Program-made: the position numbers and the translations under genes
From: Agapetus fuscipes
Lineage: Eukaryota > Arthropoda > Insecta > Trichoptera > Glossosomatidae
Length of the DNA stretch: 64,000 nt
Reading direction: 5' to 3'
NCBI GenBank assembly: GCA_951799405.1
Contig: OX637337.1
Location: 18,040,347 to 18,104,346 of the forward strand
Part shown: positions 53,486-63,877 of the stretch, piece after piece
Numbering within the stretch: the stretch's first letter is position 1
How the letters are laid out: each line of letters begins with the position of its first letter
The notes under the pieces: model-generated
Seen by the model: the letters and a program-made list of their open reading frames with translations, nothing else
What the model was told of the DNA's origin: nothing
Database searches by the model: none

Positions 53486-55205
53486 GGTCGGTCGAAAAAA
53501 AATACTTTTATTCATACGCAAGCTTTGCTACTACAGCGGGTACATGTTACTTACGAGGGAGCGCACTACCGACTAAGTTCCTACTCGCGTTGCATAGGGC
53601 AACGTTCCGAATCTATCCAACCCTATAATTATCTATTTATGATCCATTAATAAACAATATTAATTTATTACTAAAATATGTACTTACTACAAGCCATTAT
53701 AGATTTTAGACGACACTAATTATGTATGTATATTTTTTTCATGAACTGTTTATACAAAGAAAAGAACAGATTAGTATTGACTCTGGCATATATTTTCCTC
53801 TATTCAATGCACGTGCCTGCCTATCCTTCTCTACAGTTTTACATTGTATTTTTGGTATGTTTTCCTTTCTTTATTATTCACCTTAGAATGTTATGAATTA
53901 TTTAAAATTTGCACAGTTCCGCGGTCCGGTCACGCGGCCTGAAGGTTTGCATTATTCACCATCACGAGCAGCGGTGGCGGCCACCAAACTATTTACATAC
54001 CTAATATGAATACTACCTGTAACTGTTACAGTATCAGATACTACGTATCTATGCTTTTTTGGAGTTTTTTTGCGTCTGTGTTACAAAATGTATCATAAAT
54101 ATATACCTACATACTTATTGTTACGATTTTTGGTTCGGATACTTTTCAAATAAAACACTACTCTTCTTTTTACTTATTTATTTTACACGTTTATATTTAT
54201 TTTTACAAAGACACTTTCATTTATTTCATTACACTTGGTTTGAGTTCACTGGTCGAATTCGTTTATTGTATTGGAGCTCACAGATAAGACTATATTTGTT
54301 GGAGCTTGAAGACCAACTGCCTAGTGCAAGCAATTTGCACCATTTTTATACTAAGAAGATGGAACTGTCGAGAACACATTGTTGCTAGACTGTTCTCGAA
54401 GCACATCCATAATTAAAGTAATCTAGTGACTTCTCTATTTACTCACAATCATCAATTCTACCCACCAATACAATAAATAATTCCTATTAGACTGTAGTTA
54501 TAACTAATACCTATATTATTTTATTTTAATATTTATATTGCATATTTACAAAACATTATCATACCCCCAGTGCTTGTTTGGCTTATCTACCATTTGATTC
54601 AATGATGACCTTTCAATGACATTGTCTCATTAAACACATTCTACAAAATCTCGAAAAGGAATGAATTGAAAAATCAGATCCGCAATAAAATGTTGCGATA
54701 ATAATAATCTTTATTCCGTGGAGTGTCTATTACGTGACCAGCCGTAGAAAAAATCAGCTTAAGTTTCTTATCCTATGAAGCATCTATGTCTGTCGTATTG
54801 CAATCTCGAGCTTTTTCGAAAATGACAAATAATTGGAAACACAATTAAGATTATCGTTGCTTTCATATAATATTTATCTCATTTTTGGAAAGAATACTAG
54901 ATTTCCGCCTTTGATTCTATCCGACTCATGTAAAAAACAATTATTAGGATCTACTACTAAGAAAAAGGAAGAAGAACAATTACTTAAGTGTTTACTTACA
55001 CTAGATAAAATGGTATTATGGAAAAACAAACAGTTATACTGAAGTGAGCCCTGTTATCAACGTGAGAACATAGCTCCCTTGTACATATAATGTCCCCTAA
55101 TGGATTCTTATCTGCATGCCCCTTATCTGACGCCCGTATTCATAAACAACGCTGTGAGAACTTACAATGCTTGGTGTGAATTCTAAGCGTTGCTTGATCC
55201 GAATA
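53486..55205. other. no gene recognised (1.7 kb)
   Basis: AT-rich. The 109-codon frame at 54059-54388 is a low-complexity, F/Y-rich translation of T-rich DNA and is not supported as a gene. 'cgcccgtattcataaacaac' at 55131 resembles a MITE end. Confidence 0.4.
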
Positions 55206-55207
55206 GA

Positions 55208-55278
55208 AAGCCTCGAAGGCTCAGTGCCAGGTCCTCCACAATCCTCCAGGACTCTTGTGCTGCTTCCTCCCATTAGAA
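55208..55278 (-). pseudogene. LINE-B 3' fragment
   Basis: 'aaagcctcgaaggctcagtg' and 'cctccacaatcctccaggac' are the minus-strand LINE-B end seen at 23845-24080. Confidence 0.55.
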
Positions 55279-55469
55279 ATCAAGCTTATTTGATCTATAC
55301 ATTTTTTAGTCGGTAGTCCCTTACACTTTCCTTTGATATTGCCTTTTGACACTTATTTTGTCAATCATTTCCTTGTCCATGCTAGATGCTCGAACCATCT
55401 TATTGTTTTATTTTGTACTTCCAATCATATATTCTGTGTTATACCTCACGCATATCTTCGAAATAGGTA

Positions 55470-55470
<1 letters not shown>

Positions 55471-55503
<33 letters not shown>
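55471..55503. repeat. TA microsatellite
   Basis: About 16 TA units, directly next to the poly-T that ends the minus-strand LINE at 55504. Confidence 0.9.
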
Positions 55504-55511
<8 letters not shown>

Positions 55512-55930
55512 TTTTCATAAACAATTTGACAGGATTTATATTAAATCTAAAAATTAAACATTTTTGTCCCGATAAACTGAAATCTTCAGTTTGTCATCGG
55601 GTGCAACAATCAAAATAAAAAATAAAAGACTTAGTATTTAGTGCAAGTATGAAATAATAAATAAATTAAAATTAAAATTAGGAGACACGAGTAGAGTAAG
55701 AACACAAATTTAGTTAAAGTTAATAATACAAGAAAGTTCTTTCTCCCAGCCAAATCTTCAAAGAAATTATAATGTTTTTAATGTTTGTAGATTTTTGTTT
55801 TTTTAAGTCCATTGGCAATAAATTAAATATTTTTGGCACAAGGTAATCTAACGTTGTTTGTCCATATTTGTTTTTAATTTTTGGCACAAATAATCCTTCG
55901 TTAGATGTAAATCTTAATCTAGGGAAATAG
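55504..55930 (-). mobile_element. LINE 3' end with readable RT C-terminus
   Basis: Minus strand: coding end 55928-55720, then ~205 bp of 3' UTR and poly-A (poly-T at 55504-55517). The open frame of ~69 codons reads PRLRFTSNEGLFVPK, YGQTTLDYLVPKIFNLLP and IISLKIWLGER to a TAA at 55720-55722. 'G---LDYL-PK-FN-LP' is the signature of the end of jockey/CR1-type ORF2 proteins. It differs from LINE-1, LINE-2 and LINE-F, so it is another family. Confidence 0.7.
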
Positions 55931-55949
55931 GTATTTCATAATCATGAGC

Positions 55950-56180
55950 TAAACAGCCCTGAGTGGGCCTTGGCTGAATTCTTCTCCACTCTCGCCTGTC
56001 CATCGCCTTTGCTCTCCAGCTATTTATGTCTGTCATGGCTGCATCTGCGTTTACACCGTCCATCCATGCATTTTTGGAGTTCATGGTCCTTCTTTGATGA
56101 AACTGATCGCATCGGGCTCTGTGCAGTAGATGTCATAGATCTCATAGTTGTATCGACCTGAATTTTGAATATCCCCGTCA
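55950..56180 (-). pseudogene. LINE-C RT C-terminal end, decayed
   Basis: Matches 46550-46795 ('ccactctcgcctgtccatcg' and 'acaccgtccatccat'), with more gaps. Confidence 0.55.
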
Positions 56181-56465
56181 TTCACGACCCTATTCTGATG
56201 CTTTTAATTCACGCATAGTATTTTGAAGTGTCATAACATCGTTAATGAATACCGATGTAAGCGTTTCCTCACCCTTACCGCCCGGATAGCGACTCTACCG
56301 TTGACTTCCTATTCCCCCGCTAACACTAGTGATAAGCTAATGGTAGTAATGGTGTATTTACATTTATTTGATAATAAACATAATATAAATTATGCAGTAA
56401 ATGAAATATATGCAATGCCAGAATATGCACAGTTCCAAATATACGAGTATTTAGGATTATATAAA

Positions 56466-56572
56466 ATGATAAAAGGAGAGCTTGTATGAAAAAGGTTTTG
56501 ACTCTGAATGAAATGAAATAAGTATGCAAGGACCGAAAGAAATGGCGGTTGATTTGTAATGCTGGCGGTTAA
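56466..56572 (+). pseudogene. RTE-1 RT C-terminal fragment
   Basis: Encodes the last ~33 residues of the RTE-1 protein in degraded form ('aaaaggttttgactctgaat', 'aagtatgcaaggaccgaaag'), with a premature stop at about 56518. No tail module follows, so it is truncated at both ends. Confidence 0.65.
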
Positions 56573-57350
56573 AGTTGAGAATTAAAAAAAATGCTTTGTC
56601 ATTTACAACGCACAAAAAATGCAACTAACTGAACAAAACATTATTTGTTTTAAATTACAGGTTAAAAACCAATATATATTTTTCCAGACCATTACAAGTT
56701 AAGTCAATGCCAACAAGCCAATAATTCCACTTTAAAAACTAAAGTTTTTAGAAAACAATTTTTTTCGAAGCTTTTTAATATGCCTACTTCTTTCATTCTT
56801 CATTGTTTTCATCACTTTATTTCACACTCCTTACTTATTCCACACAGTAAATATTAAGTCTCACCAACCCATTCACCCATCGCCTTTCCACAAACAATTT
56901 TTATTGAATTTTTGCATATTCATGTATATCCTTCGTCTTATTTTATTTTTTATCCATCGCTTACTTAACCAGTTTGAGATAGTATGAACGGATGTGACAT
57001 AATATCTTATATGCCATAATTATAATATTAGATAGCTGACAACTTTAAGCATTGGATATGGCAGGCTTTTTATCAATTCAACAGTATTCACTTCTTTAAT
57101 CACAAAAACAAAATTTCAGCATGTTTTACTGCTAACAAGTTTTGTGGCCGGAATTATTTTAATCAGTTAGAGGGACCTGTAACCCATAGACGGCGCGTTC
57201 CGAAGGTGGCAGATACGTGAATGTTCACTTGTCTGGAGTGAAGGGATGAAATAAAATAGTGGTTCTAGACCAACAGATAGTCAATAATTTGTCTGAAAGA
57301 CGTGGTGACGTATTGTCAACTCCCTTCAAGTAAACCTGGAACGCAACGCA
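56573..57350. other. no gene recognised
   Basis: AT-rich with no match. Confidence 0.4.
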
Positions 57351-57351
57351 A

Positions 57352-57605
57352 CTAAGCTACACATATAGTTTAACGTCTTGCCTGCGTTATCCCCGAAGGG
57401 GTCGCATGTGGCGATTCGGGACCTATTTTTTTTTACGGGTAAGGTTGCCGGCCTCACACCAACCACTTTCAGTTGAAGTGGGGGTTTCCCAGCTCCCGGG
57501 GGGGCTGGTTCTCATTTATTGTGAAGGCTGAGTAAACCTTGAGATCGAACCCAAGCTCTCGACATGGAATGCAAGCATTTTACCAATTGGTACTACTGGA
57601 ACTAT
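57352..57605 (-). repeat. SINE-A copy
   Basis: The minus strand runs from a head near 57600 ('taccaattggta…', 'agagcttgggttcgatctca') through 'gagaaccagcccc', 'cccccacttcaactgaaagt' and 'cacatgcgaccccttcgggg' to 'tgtgtagcttagttgcgttg'. The most intact 3' half in the window; part of the middle is deleted. Confidence 0.75.
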
Positions 57606-57676
57606 CAAATTAAAATAAGAGCTGAAGATAGCAGCTAAATGAAAGGTAAGAGTAGATTGGAGAAGGTCAACTTTCA

Positions 57677-57699
57677 GGAGGGGGGGGGGGGGGGGGGAA
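57677..57699. repeat. G homopolymer run
   Basis: About 20 consecutive G residues, rare in this AT-rich sequence. The length may be uncertain in sequencing. Confidence 0.85.
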
Positions 57700-58205
57700 A
57701 GGAAAAATTGAAAAGGATAAGCGTGATAAATAAATTTCGATGATAAACTCTTAATAAAAATCCTATTGAGTTTTAATTTGAAAAGAAATGGAACTAACTT
57801 AACACTACTATGTAGCAAGTTTAGTGATTATTTGGTACAAAGTTTTGGCATCCCCCCCTCTTGTGCACAATCGCCAATACGAATTCAATTACTCGGCTGG
57901 CATGCGGCGGAACATTGCAGATTATGGAAGTATTGTGTGTGAGCTGTGCGCTGCACGTACCCGCAGAGGGAAGTTGTTGCCAAGACGACGCGACGTGAGT
58001 AATGGACTATTGTGCAAATTCCAAAAACAGCAAGTGTTTAATCTTTAATTTTGCACGGAATTAAAAGGCCATTTAAAATAACATTCGTTTACGTAAAGAA
58101 AAGCGTCACATTTTTGAAGAGCAAAGCTAATCTAATAGCACCTTTCTTAGCAACATCTTTGTAGGAAAAGAATAATTGAACAAGAAGTCGCTTAAGAACT
58201 TCATA
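57700..58205. other. no gene recognised
   Basis: 57880-58000 is GC-richer and has a donor-like 'gacgtgagtaat' at 57994, but the 74-codon frame over it shows no domain. Confidence 0.35.
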
Positions 58206-58207
58206 CT

Positions 58208-58312
58208 TCTAGGATTTGAAACGGCTCATGGATTTCTCGTCCTATTCACAGGTCAAGAGAATGGTAACTAACAGATAAGCTGCCACAAAAAAAAACATTG
58301 CTTCTAGACGAT
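58208..58312 (+). pseudogene. LINE-G RT C-terminal end, single unit
   Basis: 'gaaacggctcatggatttct' followed by 'tattcacaggtcaagagaat' equals 29418-29470 but is not amplified; it ends after an A-run. It shows the unexpanded form of the minisatellite source. Confidence 0.55.
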
Positions 58313-58399
58313 GATAATTGGATCATGTTCTATTCGCAGCTTTTTATCTGCCAACGTTTCGCTATCACTGGTAGAAAGCATTTTCAAACCGTTCACACA

Positions 58400-58517
58400 A
58401 GCTGCATGTTACAAAAAATATGTAAGCCCAAATGTCAAATGTACATAAGACCTGGAACTTTTGTCACCCTTGAATAATTTTTACAGTATTGTGGTCGGCC
58501 TCATACCAACCTATAAT
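58400..58517 (-). repeat. RTE-1 tail module, partial
   Basis: 'aatgtcaaatgtacataaga' to 'ggcctcataccaacctataa', with the 'ttccctgaaacaggggtgac' part deleted, then an A-run. Confidence 0.6.
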
Positions 58518-58567
58518 TAAAAAAAAAAAAAAGTTTTTTTTTTCTTTTCCCTTTAAAATACGACGTT

Positions 58568-58758
58568 GAGAATGCTTACTCAGCCTTCACAAGAAATGAG
58601 GACCAGCCCCCTCGATAGCTGGGAAACCCCAACTTCAACTTAAGTAGTTGACTTAAGGCCGGCCCCCGTACTTGTAAAAATAAATAGGTTCCACTCACTA
58701 GATGCGGGAGAACGCGGCAAGAAGTTACACTTTATGGGTAGCTTAATTTTTTTAATAC
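58568..58758 (+). repeat. SINE-A 3' half
   Basis: 'cttcacaagaaatgaggacc', 'gctgggaaaccccaacttca' and 'aacgcggcaagaagttacac' match the 57352-57605 copy (opposite strand). Confidence 0.7.
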
Positions 58759-59370
58759 CTAATCATGTGAGTTCTAACAAAGAAGCATTTTAACCATACT
58801 TCAATTTCAAAATCAAGAATATACTTAAAATTCAAGTCTGTATTTTTTGTTGCCTACTCTATAGGTATATGTGCCTGCATGGGATGCACGCCACTGAACG
58901 GTAGAGGTAGACAGACTCACACCAAGTATGCAAAATATAATTGCCAAAAGAGAAATTGGCAAACGGATGACATCGTGATAAACTATCATCTTCTCTGCCA
59001 AAATAATTTCACTAAAACCCACACCGTCTCGTGTGAGCAATAGATGTTATGCTAAGATCCTTTCACCCTGGATGATCTCTCCCTAATTCTGGATAGGCCG
59101 GGATTAGTGTGGGGCTAAGAGTTAGTCCGCGGCTAAAGATAGGGTTACAGATGCACTAACCACCGATAATGCGGTTGTAGGAATATGAATTCAGTTATTT
59201 CATGCCGACTTATTCCGATTGGGGGAAATGTGATTCTCAAAATGTATTGAAAAAATTATTTCATTTGTTAAAAAAAGGAGATATCTTACATTCGATTTAT
59301 ATTTTGGTGTGTTAAAGGTCGTATGGGTATAGAAAATGGTATAGAGAAAAAAAGGTATAGAAAATATGGG
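58759..59370. other. no gene recognised
   Basis: AT-rich, no repeat match or domain. Confidence 0.4.
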
Positions 59371-59371
59371 T

Positions 59372-59702
59372 ATAACGCAACTAAGCTGCATCTATAGTGC
59401 AACTTTTCACCGCGTTTTTTTCACAAAGAGTTCACATGTGACGGGTGGAACCTATTTGTTTTCACAGACAATTTAGCAGGCCTTACGCTAACCACTTGAA
59501 ATAAAATGGGGGTTTCCCAGCTCATCATAGGGGCTGGTTTTCATTTATTATGGAGGCTGATTAAACCTGGTTGGTATTTCTTATTTCTAAGAAAATCCAA
59601 CAAGAAGTTATTTCAAACACCCTTAATGGGGATCGAACCCTATTCCTCTGGCATGGGTTCGTTGCTGCAATATCTGAGCTATTGACCGGTCGTCATAATT
59701 TC
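59372..59702 (-). repeat. SINE-A copy, near full length
   Basis: On the minus strand the head spans 59700-59630 ('caatagctcagatattgcag', 'agggttcgatccccattaag'), followed by the full body and 'tatagatgcagcttagttgc' at the 3' end. Confidence 0.75.
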
Positions 59703-59714
59703 AATGAGAGAAAA

Positions 59715-59796
59715 ATTTGGCCTGCCAATACTTCAGTTGGCAGAATGCTTCACAACTAGTGAGCTAGGGTTCTATCCGTTTAAGCATCTGAATTAT
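59715..59796 (+). repeat. SINE-A head joined to a tail module
   Basis: The tRNA-like head ('ccaatacttcagttggcaga', 'agctagggttctatccgt') stops near 59790 and the next sequence is an internal part of the RTE-1 tail module. Either a recombinant or two overlapping insertions. Confidence 0.55.
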
Positions 59797-59997
59797 GGGG
59801 GAAGGTCAGAAAAAATTGCAGGGATTATGTTTACTTGAGATTTGGGTCTTAATTTTGTAAGTAGGTACACATGCGGCATTTGAAAGTAAGGACGATGACC
59901 ATAAAGAGGGTTTGTGTGTCTTCTTGTGTATGCCCATACATTTGATGTATTCATTTTAAACCTTAATATATCTTTGGAAATAAGATTATACATCATT
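59797..59997 (+). repeat. RTE-1 tail module, 3' two thirds
   Basis: 'ggggaaggtcagaaaaaatt' to 'ggaaataagattatacatca'. It lacks the GGTTGGTATGAGG start and has a ~20-bp insertion near 59895. Confidence 0.7.
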
Positions 59998-60304
59998 TAT
60001 AGATACTGGGGTTCGATCTATTTTATTAACTGAAGTATCGATAGTAATGGAACTTTGAAAAGCGCTTGTCGCAAGTATATGCGGTTTCCGACATTATAAA
60101 TTGATGCAATGCACAGCCAGGATTTAAGTTATCGCTGTGAAATCCTGGAAACCATATTTAATGATTCAATATTATTCTGGAATGATCACATATGAATGGT
60201 TGATTTTAACCAAAAACCAAGTACCAGACATTCTATATTCAATGAAGTGAGTCAGATGGTATTGAAGGAGAAATCTTGGATTAAAAAAAAAAAACTTGAC
60301 TTAA

Positions 60305-60545
60305 AGGTTGGTATGAGGCTGACCACTCGTATTGCCAAAAATAGTTCACTTTGCCAATGTCACCCCTGTTTCAAGGAAGGTCGGCAAAAGTTGCAGGATA
60401 TAATATGTTCATTTGACGTTTGTATTTTAATTTGTATGTACACATGCATAATTTGTAAGCGCCAACTTACACGTGTCTGTTTGTGCGTATGCACTTAATA
60501 TAAATCATAAATATTTACATATCTTAGCAATTAGATTATATATTT
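60305..60545 (+). repeat. RTE-1 tail module copy
   Basis: Complete from GGTTGGTATGAGGCTGACC (60307), preceded by an A-run (60283-60294). First of two adjacent copies in the same orientation. Confidence 0.85.
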
Positions 60546-60561
60546 ATTATAGTTGACTTTG

Positions 60562-60836
60562 TTGGTTGGTATGATGGTTGGTTGATATGACTTGGTTGGT
60601 ATGAGGCTGACCACCCATACTGTAAAAAAATGGTTCACTTTGCCAATGTCACCCCTGTTTCAGGGAAGGTCGGCAAAAGTTGCAGGGCTTATGTCCATTT
60701 GAGATTGGGTTTTTATATTGTAGGTCCACATGCGGCATGTGTGAGCGTGAAATTATGCGTGTCTGCTTGTGGGAATGCATTTAATATGAATCTCAAATGA
60801 TTCATATCCTTGCAGCTTAGACTTAGATTTAGATTT
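60562..60836 (+). repeat. RTE-1 tail module copy, with repeated start
   Basis: The start motif GGTTGGTAT(G/A)A is repeated two or three times (60562-60600) before the full module, which runs to 'cagcttagacttagattt'. Only ~50 bp from the previous copy. Confidence 0.8.
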
Positions 60837-61636
60837 TGTATGCGAGATACCAGACGGCCAACGTCTACCAGCCCAACCACCCAAAAGATGGAAGAACAGC
60901 TGGTCTCCTGCATCACATGAGGGACGTTCCGAATAACCAGATCAATAGAGCTACAATCAACACACACATTTTACTGTCGGACATTGCCTTCAAGAAAGAC
61001 CGTTTAAGACATTGAGAGATAGCTGAAGCGCTATTCTGCAAAATTCCTTACACTTTGGATATCAATCCAAGTCAGAGCTTCGAAAAAACTCCGTACCTAA
61101 ATAAAAAATCACAGTACACCTTATTTTTCTCGTCGCCATAAGGTCGTAAGGAATTTAGCAGAATAGGACTTCTGGTGCTCTGCTTCTCAAGGTGACAATT
61201 CCTGTTCATCTAAAATAATAAGAAATGGGTACTTTGCTTTTGAAGCTATAATGTTTCACATTTTATTGTTCAGAAAGACTCGATGTATAAATTTTTTTTT
61301 TTCGGCAATTCCAAATCTATACAAAATAACAGCGCTCTCAGATGTTGGCAGGCAGTAAAAATCGCGAACGTAAACAATAGCAAGACTTGTGTCCGCACTT
61401 CAAAGGGCGAACATCAAAGTCGGACCTGTAACTCTACAGATCCATCGACTTAACGACTTTTGGGAAAGTAAATATTTTAACGGATTCGGACCATCGACAG
61501 CCGCGTTGTCTGTTTGAAATGCACGATCAAGTAATGCCTACAATTTTTGTTCTTTAAATAAGATTATATTTTGTATGCAATTCTCATGCGTGAGTACATA
61601 CTCTTGAGGACTATAAACGAAAAAATTGGCAACAAA
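60837..61636. other. no gene recognised
   Basis: Short frames only (60-84 codons), none with a domain. Confidence 0.4.
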
Positions 61637-61637
61637 G

Positions 61638-61760
61638 GGTAAAAATTTACAATTTGTTAAGATGCATTTAAAATTCGTATTTGATGCAAGCACATAAACA
61701 AAAGTGTATAAATTCGAGCTTTCTTCTGCTGTGTGTGTACTTGCAAAAGAAAACCCAAAT
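61638..61760 (-). repeat. RTE-1 tail module, partial
   Basis: 'gttaagatgcatttaaaatt' then 'gaaaacccaaat'; about half of the module, diverged. Confidence 0.5.
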
Positions 61761-61782
61761 AAATAAAATAAATATTGGGATA

Positions 61783-61975
61783 TTTTATTTGGTGAGCGCA
61801 ATTTTTTTGTGAATGACACCTCAGGAACCCTCTGCAAGCTTAGACATCGCGATAGAAAACGCATATCCTCAAACAAGATTCGATCACTGTAAGGCTGCAT
61901 GACCTTTAGTGACCGGTCTTTGGAAAATACGAATATTTCAACCACAGATCAAATTTCAACCCAGCGAAATGCATA
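61783..61975 (-). repeat. SINE-C copy, cut by a Helitron
   Basis: Matches 8190-8400 from the 'tttatttggtgagcgc' end through 'gtgaccggtctttgg' to 'caacccagcgaa'. The tRNA-like head is replaced by the Helitron starting at 61976. Confidence 0.65.
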
Positions 61976-62692
61976 TCTATATATAAAAGAAAGTCGTGTT
62001 AGTTACACTATCCATAACTCAAGAACGGCTGAACTGAGTTGGCTGAAAATGGTAGGTAGGTAGCTTAGAACCAGGAGAAGGACATAGGATACTTTTTATA
62101 TCCTTTTTATACTTTTTTTAATACTTTTTTGAAGTGACAGAAAACGTGGTAGGTATACATAAAAAAAACGCAAATGAAAGCAATCCGTAAAAAACAGTCT
62201 AGCCGTTCTTTTTTTAAAAAAAAAAACAAAATGCAACTGACAGCTAAACATTATGGAGTCTGTGAATAATTGAAGTTGACCGATTTGTTTCAAGTTTCTA
62301 TGAATCTAATGTGCCCAAAAAATATTAAGAAAGCCATGCCACCGCCAAGGGGATCAAATCTTTCCCGACGAAGCTGTAATGCATTTAGGATTCGAAACAT
62401 TGCGAGTGAAAGGAGTGAAAAAGAACAATGCATTGCGCGTGAAGAGCGCCGCGTCGGTATGTGAACTGCAATGAAGCGATTTGGGAAACAACTTGATCGA
62501 TGTCAAGGGATGAATGCAGCAATGAAAAGAGCATTTCTTCAAGATCTGCAGCAACTACTTCATGAACATCATGCGTTGGTCAGACTGTTTAAGAGTGCTT
62601 TGGAACGCATGCCAAATGATGACTACAAAGTCGTGATCAGAGCGGATATGATTTCAATATCTAATCTTGTTCTAATGAGCTCCATTCATTAA
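61976..62692 (+). mobile_element. Helitron 5' end with truncated Rep/helicase start
   Basis: Starts TCTATATATAAAAGAAAGTC, the form common at insect Helitron 5' ends, preceded by A (insertion between A and T is the family rule). The next blocks 'aactcaagaacggctgaact' and 'gtagcttagaaccaggagaa' fit. A short piece of the Helitron protein start follows (62336-62660), then the sequence is cut off by LINE-F. No 3' CTRR hairpin end seen. Confidence 0.75.
62336..62660 (+). pseudogene. Helitron Rep/helicase N-terminal fragment, broken
   Basis: Two pieces in nearby frames. 62336-62464 reads MPPPRGSNLSRRSCNAFRIR and a basic, E-rich continuation, like the start of insect Helitron proteins. 62471-62650 contains LLHEHHALVRLFKSALERMP followed by YKVVIRAD, a conserved stretch upstream of the Rep domain. 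A stop at 62462 and a missing middle separate them. The HUH nuclease and helicase domains are absent, so it is inactive. Confidence 0.7.
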
Positions 62693-63025
62693 TCCCTCCC
62701 CCTCTCATTTCAGAAAGGGAAACTCGTAGTACGACTCTCATTCATCCCTTTGCAGTTGATCTCAAAACTATGAGAACTTGGCGTTTTCATGACTCATTCC
62801 TTTGCCAAACTGCCCGCTTATGGAATGGTCTACCAGTATCTGTGTTCCCTTCCCAATTTAATCCGGTTTTATTCAAAACCAACATCAATCACCACTTCCT
62901 TGCAGCGTCTCACGACAGAACCAAGAACTCAAGCAACACCTCTGCGGCACCCTTCCAGGGTGACATAGACCCCCAAGACTCTCAAGAATTGGGGAGCCTC
63001 CCGCACAGGATTCCTTAAAAAAAAA
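62683..63025 (+). pseudogene. LINE-F RT C-terminus and 3' end with poly-A
   Basis: An open frame leading into 62770-63018 reads ETRSTTLIHPF, then FHDSFLCQTARLWNGLP and FNPVLFKTNINHH. 'S-F---TARLWN-LP' is the hallmark of the end of CR1/jockey-type ORF2 proteins. After the stop at the RIP codons an A-run (63018-63031) closes the element. 5'-truncated at about 62680, next to the Helitron fragment. Confidence 0.75.
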
Positions 63026-63034
63026 AAAAAATCT

Positions 63035-63258
63035 AATCTAAGTTGCAAAGATATGTTACATTAGAGATTCACATAACATGCATTCTCACAACCAGACACG
63101 TATAAGTTCGCGCTTGCACATGCCTCATGTTAACCTACAACATAAAAACCAAATCTCAAATACCATCCTTCTCTGAAACAGGGGTGACATTGGCAAAGTG
63201 AACCATATTTACAGCATGAGTGGTCAGCCGCATACTAACCTATAAGTCAAGGAACATA
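63035..63258 (-). repeat. RTE-1 tail module of the following RTE-1 copy
   Basis: 'aatctaatctaagttgcaaa' to 'cctataagtcaaggaacata', lacking ~25 bp in the middle. It belongs to the coding fragment at 63317-63697. Confidence 0.75.
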
Positions 63259-63316
63259 CAGGATAAATTACATTTTTTTAAATCAATAAATAATAATATA
63301 TAAGGACATCAAAAAA

Positions 63317-63697
63317 CTAAAACATAAAACAAATTTCACTTGAATAAACCCTAGCCGCCAACATTATCAACCGCCATTTCTTTTTGTCCTTACATACTTC
63401 TTTCATTTCCTCCAAAGTCATAACCTTCTTTATACAGGCTCTTCTTTTATTATGACTCTGGATATTCCATTCATTCGCAATTTCGGATATTTGGTCCATC
63501 TATACCTTCTCAGTCTTCCTCTACCACGACATCCATCTATTCTACCAACATATCCTTTCTTCGTCAGTCTTTCCTCATTCATTCTCTCCATATGCCCAAA
63601 CCATCTTAACAAACTTCTTTTAATCTTCACTTTCACACTTTCTCTTGCACCACATTCTTCCTTACAAAATCATTCCTCACCCTGTCACTCCGTGTTT
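63317..63697 (-). pseudogene. RTE-1 RT C-terminal fragment, frameshifted
   Basis: On the minus strand: KVKIKRSLLRWFGHMERM, then GRIDGCRGRGRLRR, a frameshift near 63500, then DQISEIANEWNIQSHNKRRA and EEMKEVCKDKKKWRL. It aligns with 47474-47800. It stops at 63697, where a LINE-F-tailed retroposon is inserted ('cactccgtgttttttaaggg'). Confidence 0.8.
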
Positions 63698-63870
63698 TTT
63701 AAGGGAACCTTTTGCGGGAGACTCCCCAATTCCTGAAAGGCTTGGGGGTCTATATCACCCAAAAAGGGTGCCACAGAGGTGTTGCTACAAGCCTGGTAGT
63801 CGTCGCTACAAATCGCAAATTCTCAAGCAAGATCCATTTTTTTGTACAGGCTTGATGAACCCTTTATACA
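63697..63870 (-). repeat. SINE-C/LINE-F-tail composite retroposon
   Basis: The minus strand carries part of the SINE-C body (63870-63790) joined to the LINE-F-type tail (63790-63703) ending in a short A-run. Same order and junction as 361-695. Inserted in the RTE-1 fragment. Confidence 0.6.
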
Positions 63871-63877
63871 TATATAT

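Noticed and set aside
54059..54388. A 109-codon plus-strand frame.
   Set aside because: F/Y/L-rich translation of T-rich DNA with no domain, typical of chance ORFs in AT-rich sequence.
57824..58048. A 74-codon frame with a donor-like GTGAGT, considered as a host first exon.
   Set aside because: No domain, no matching acceptor-side exon recognised, and a single GTGAGT is expected by chance.
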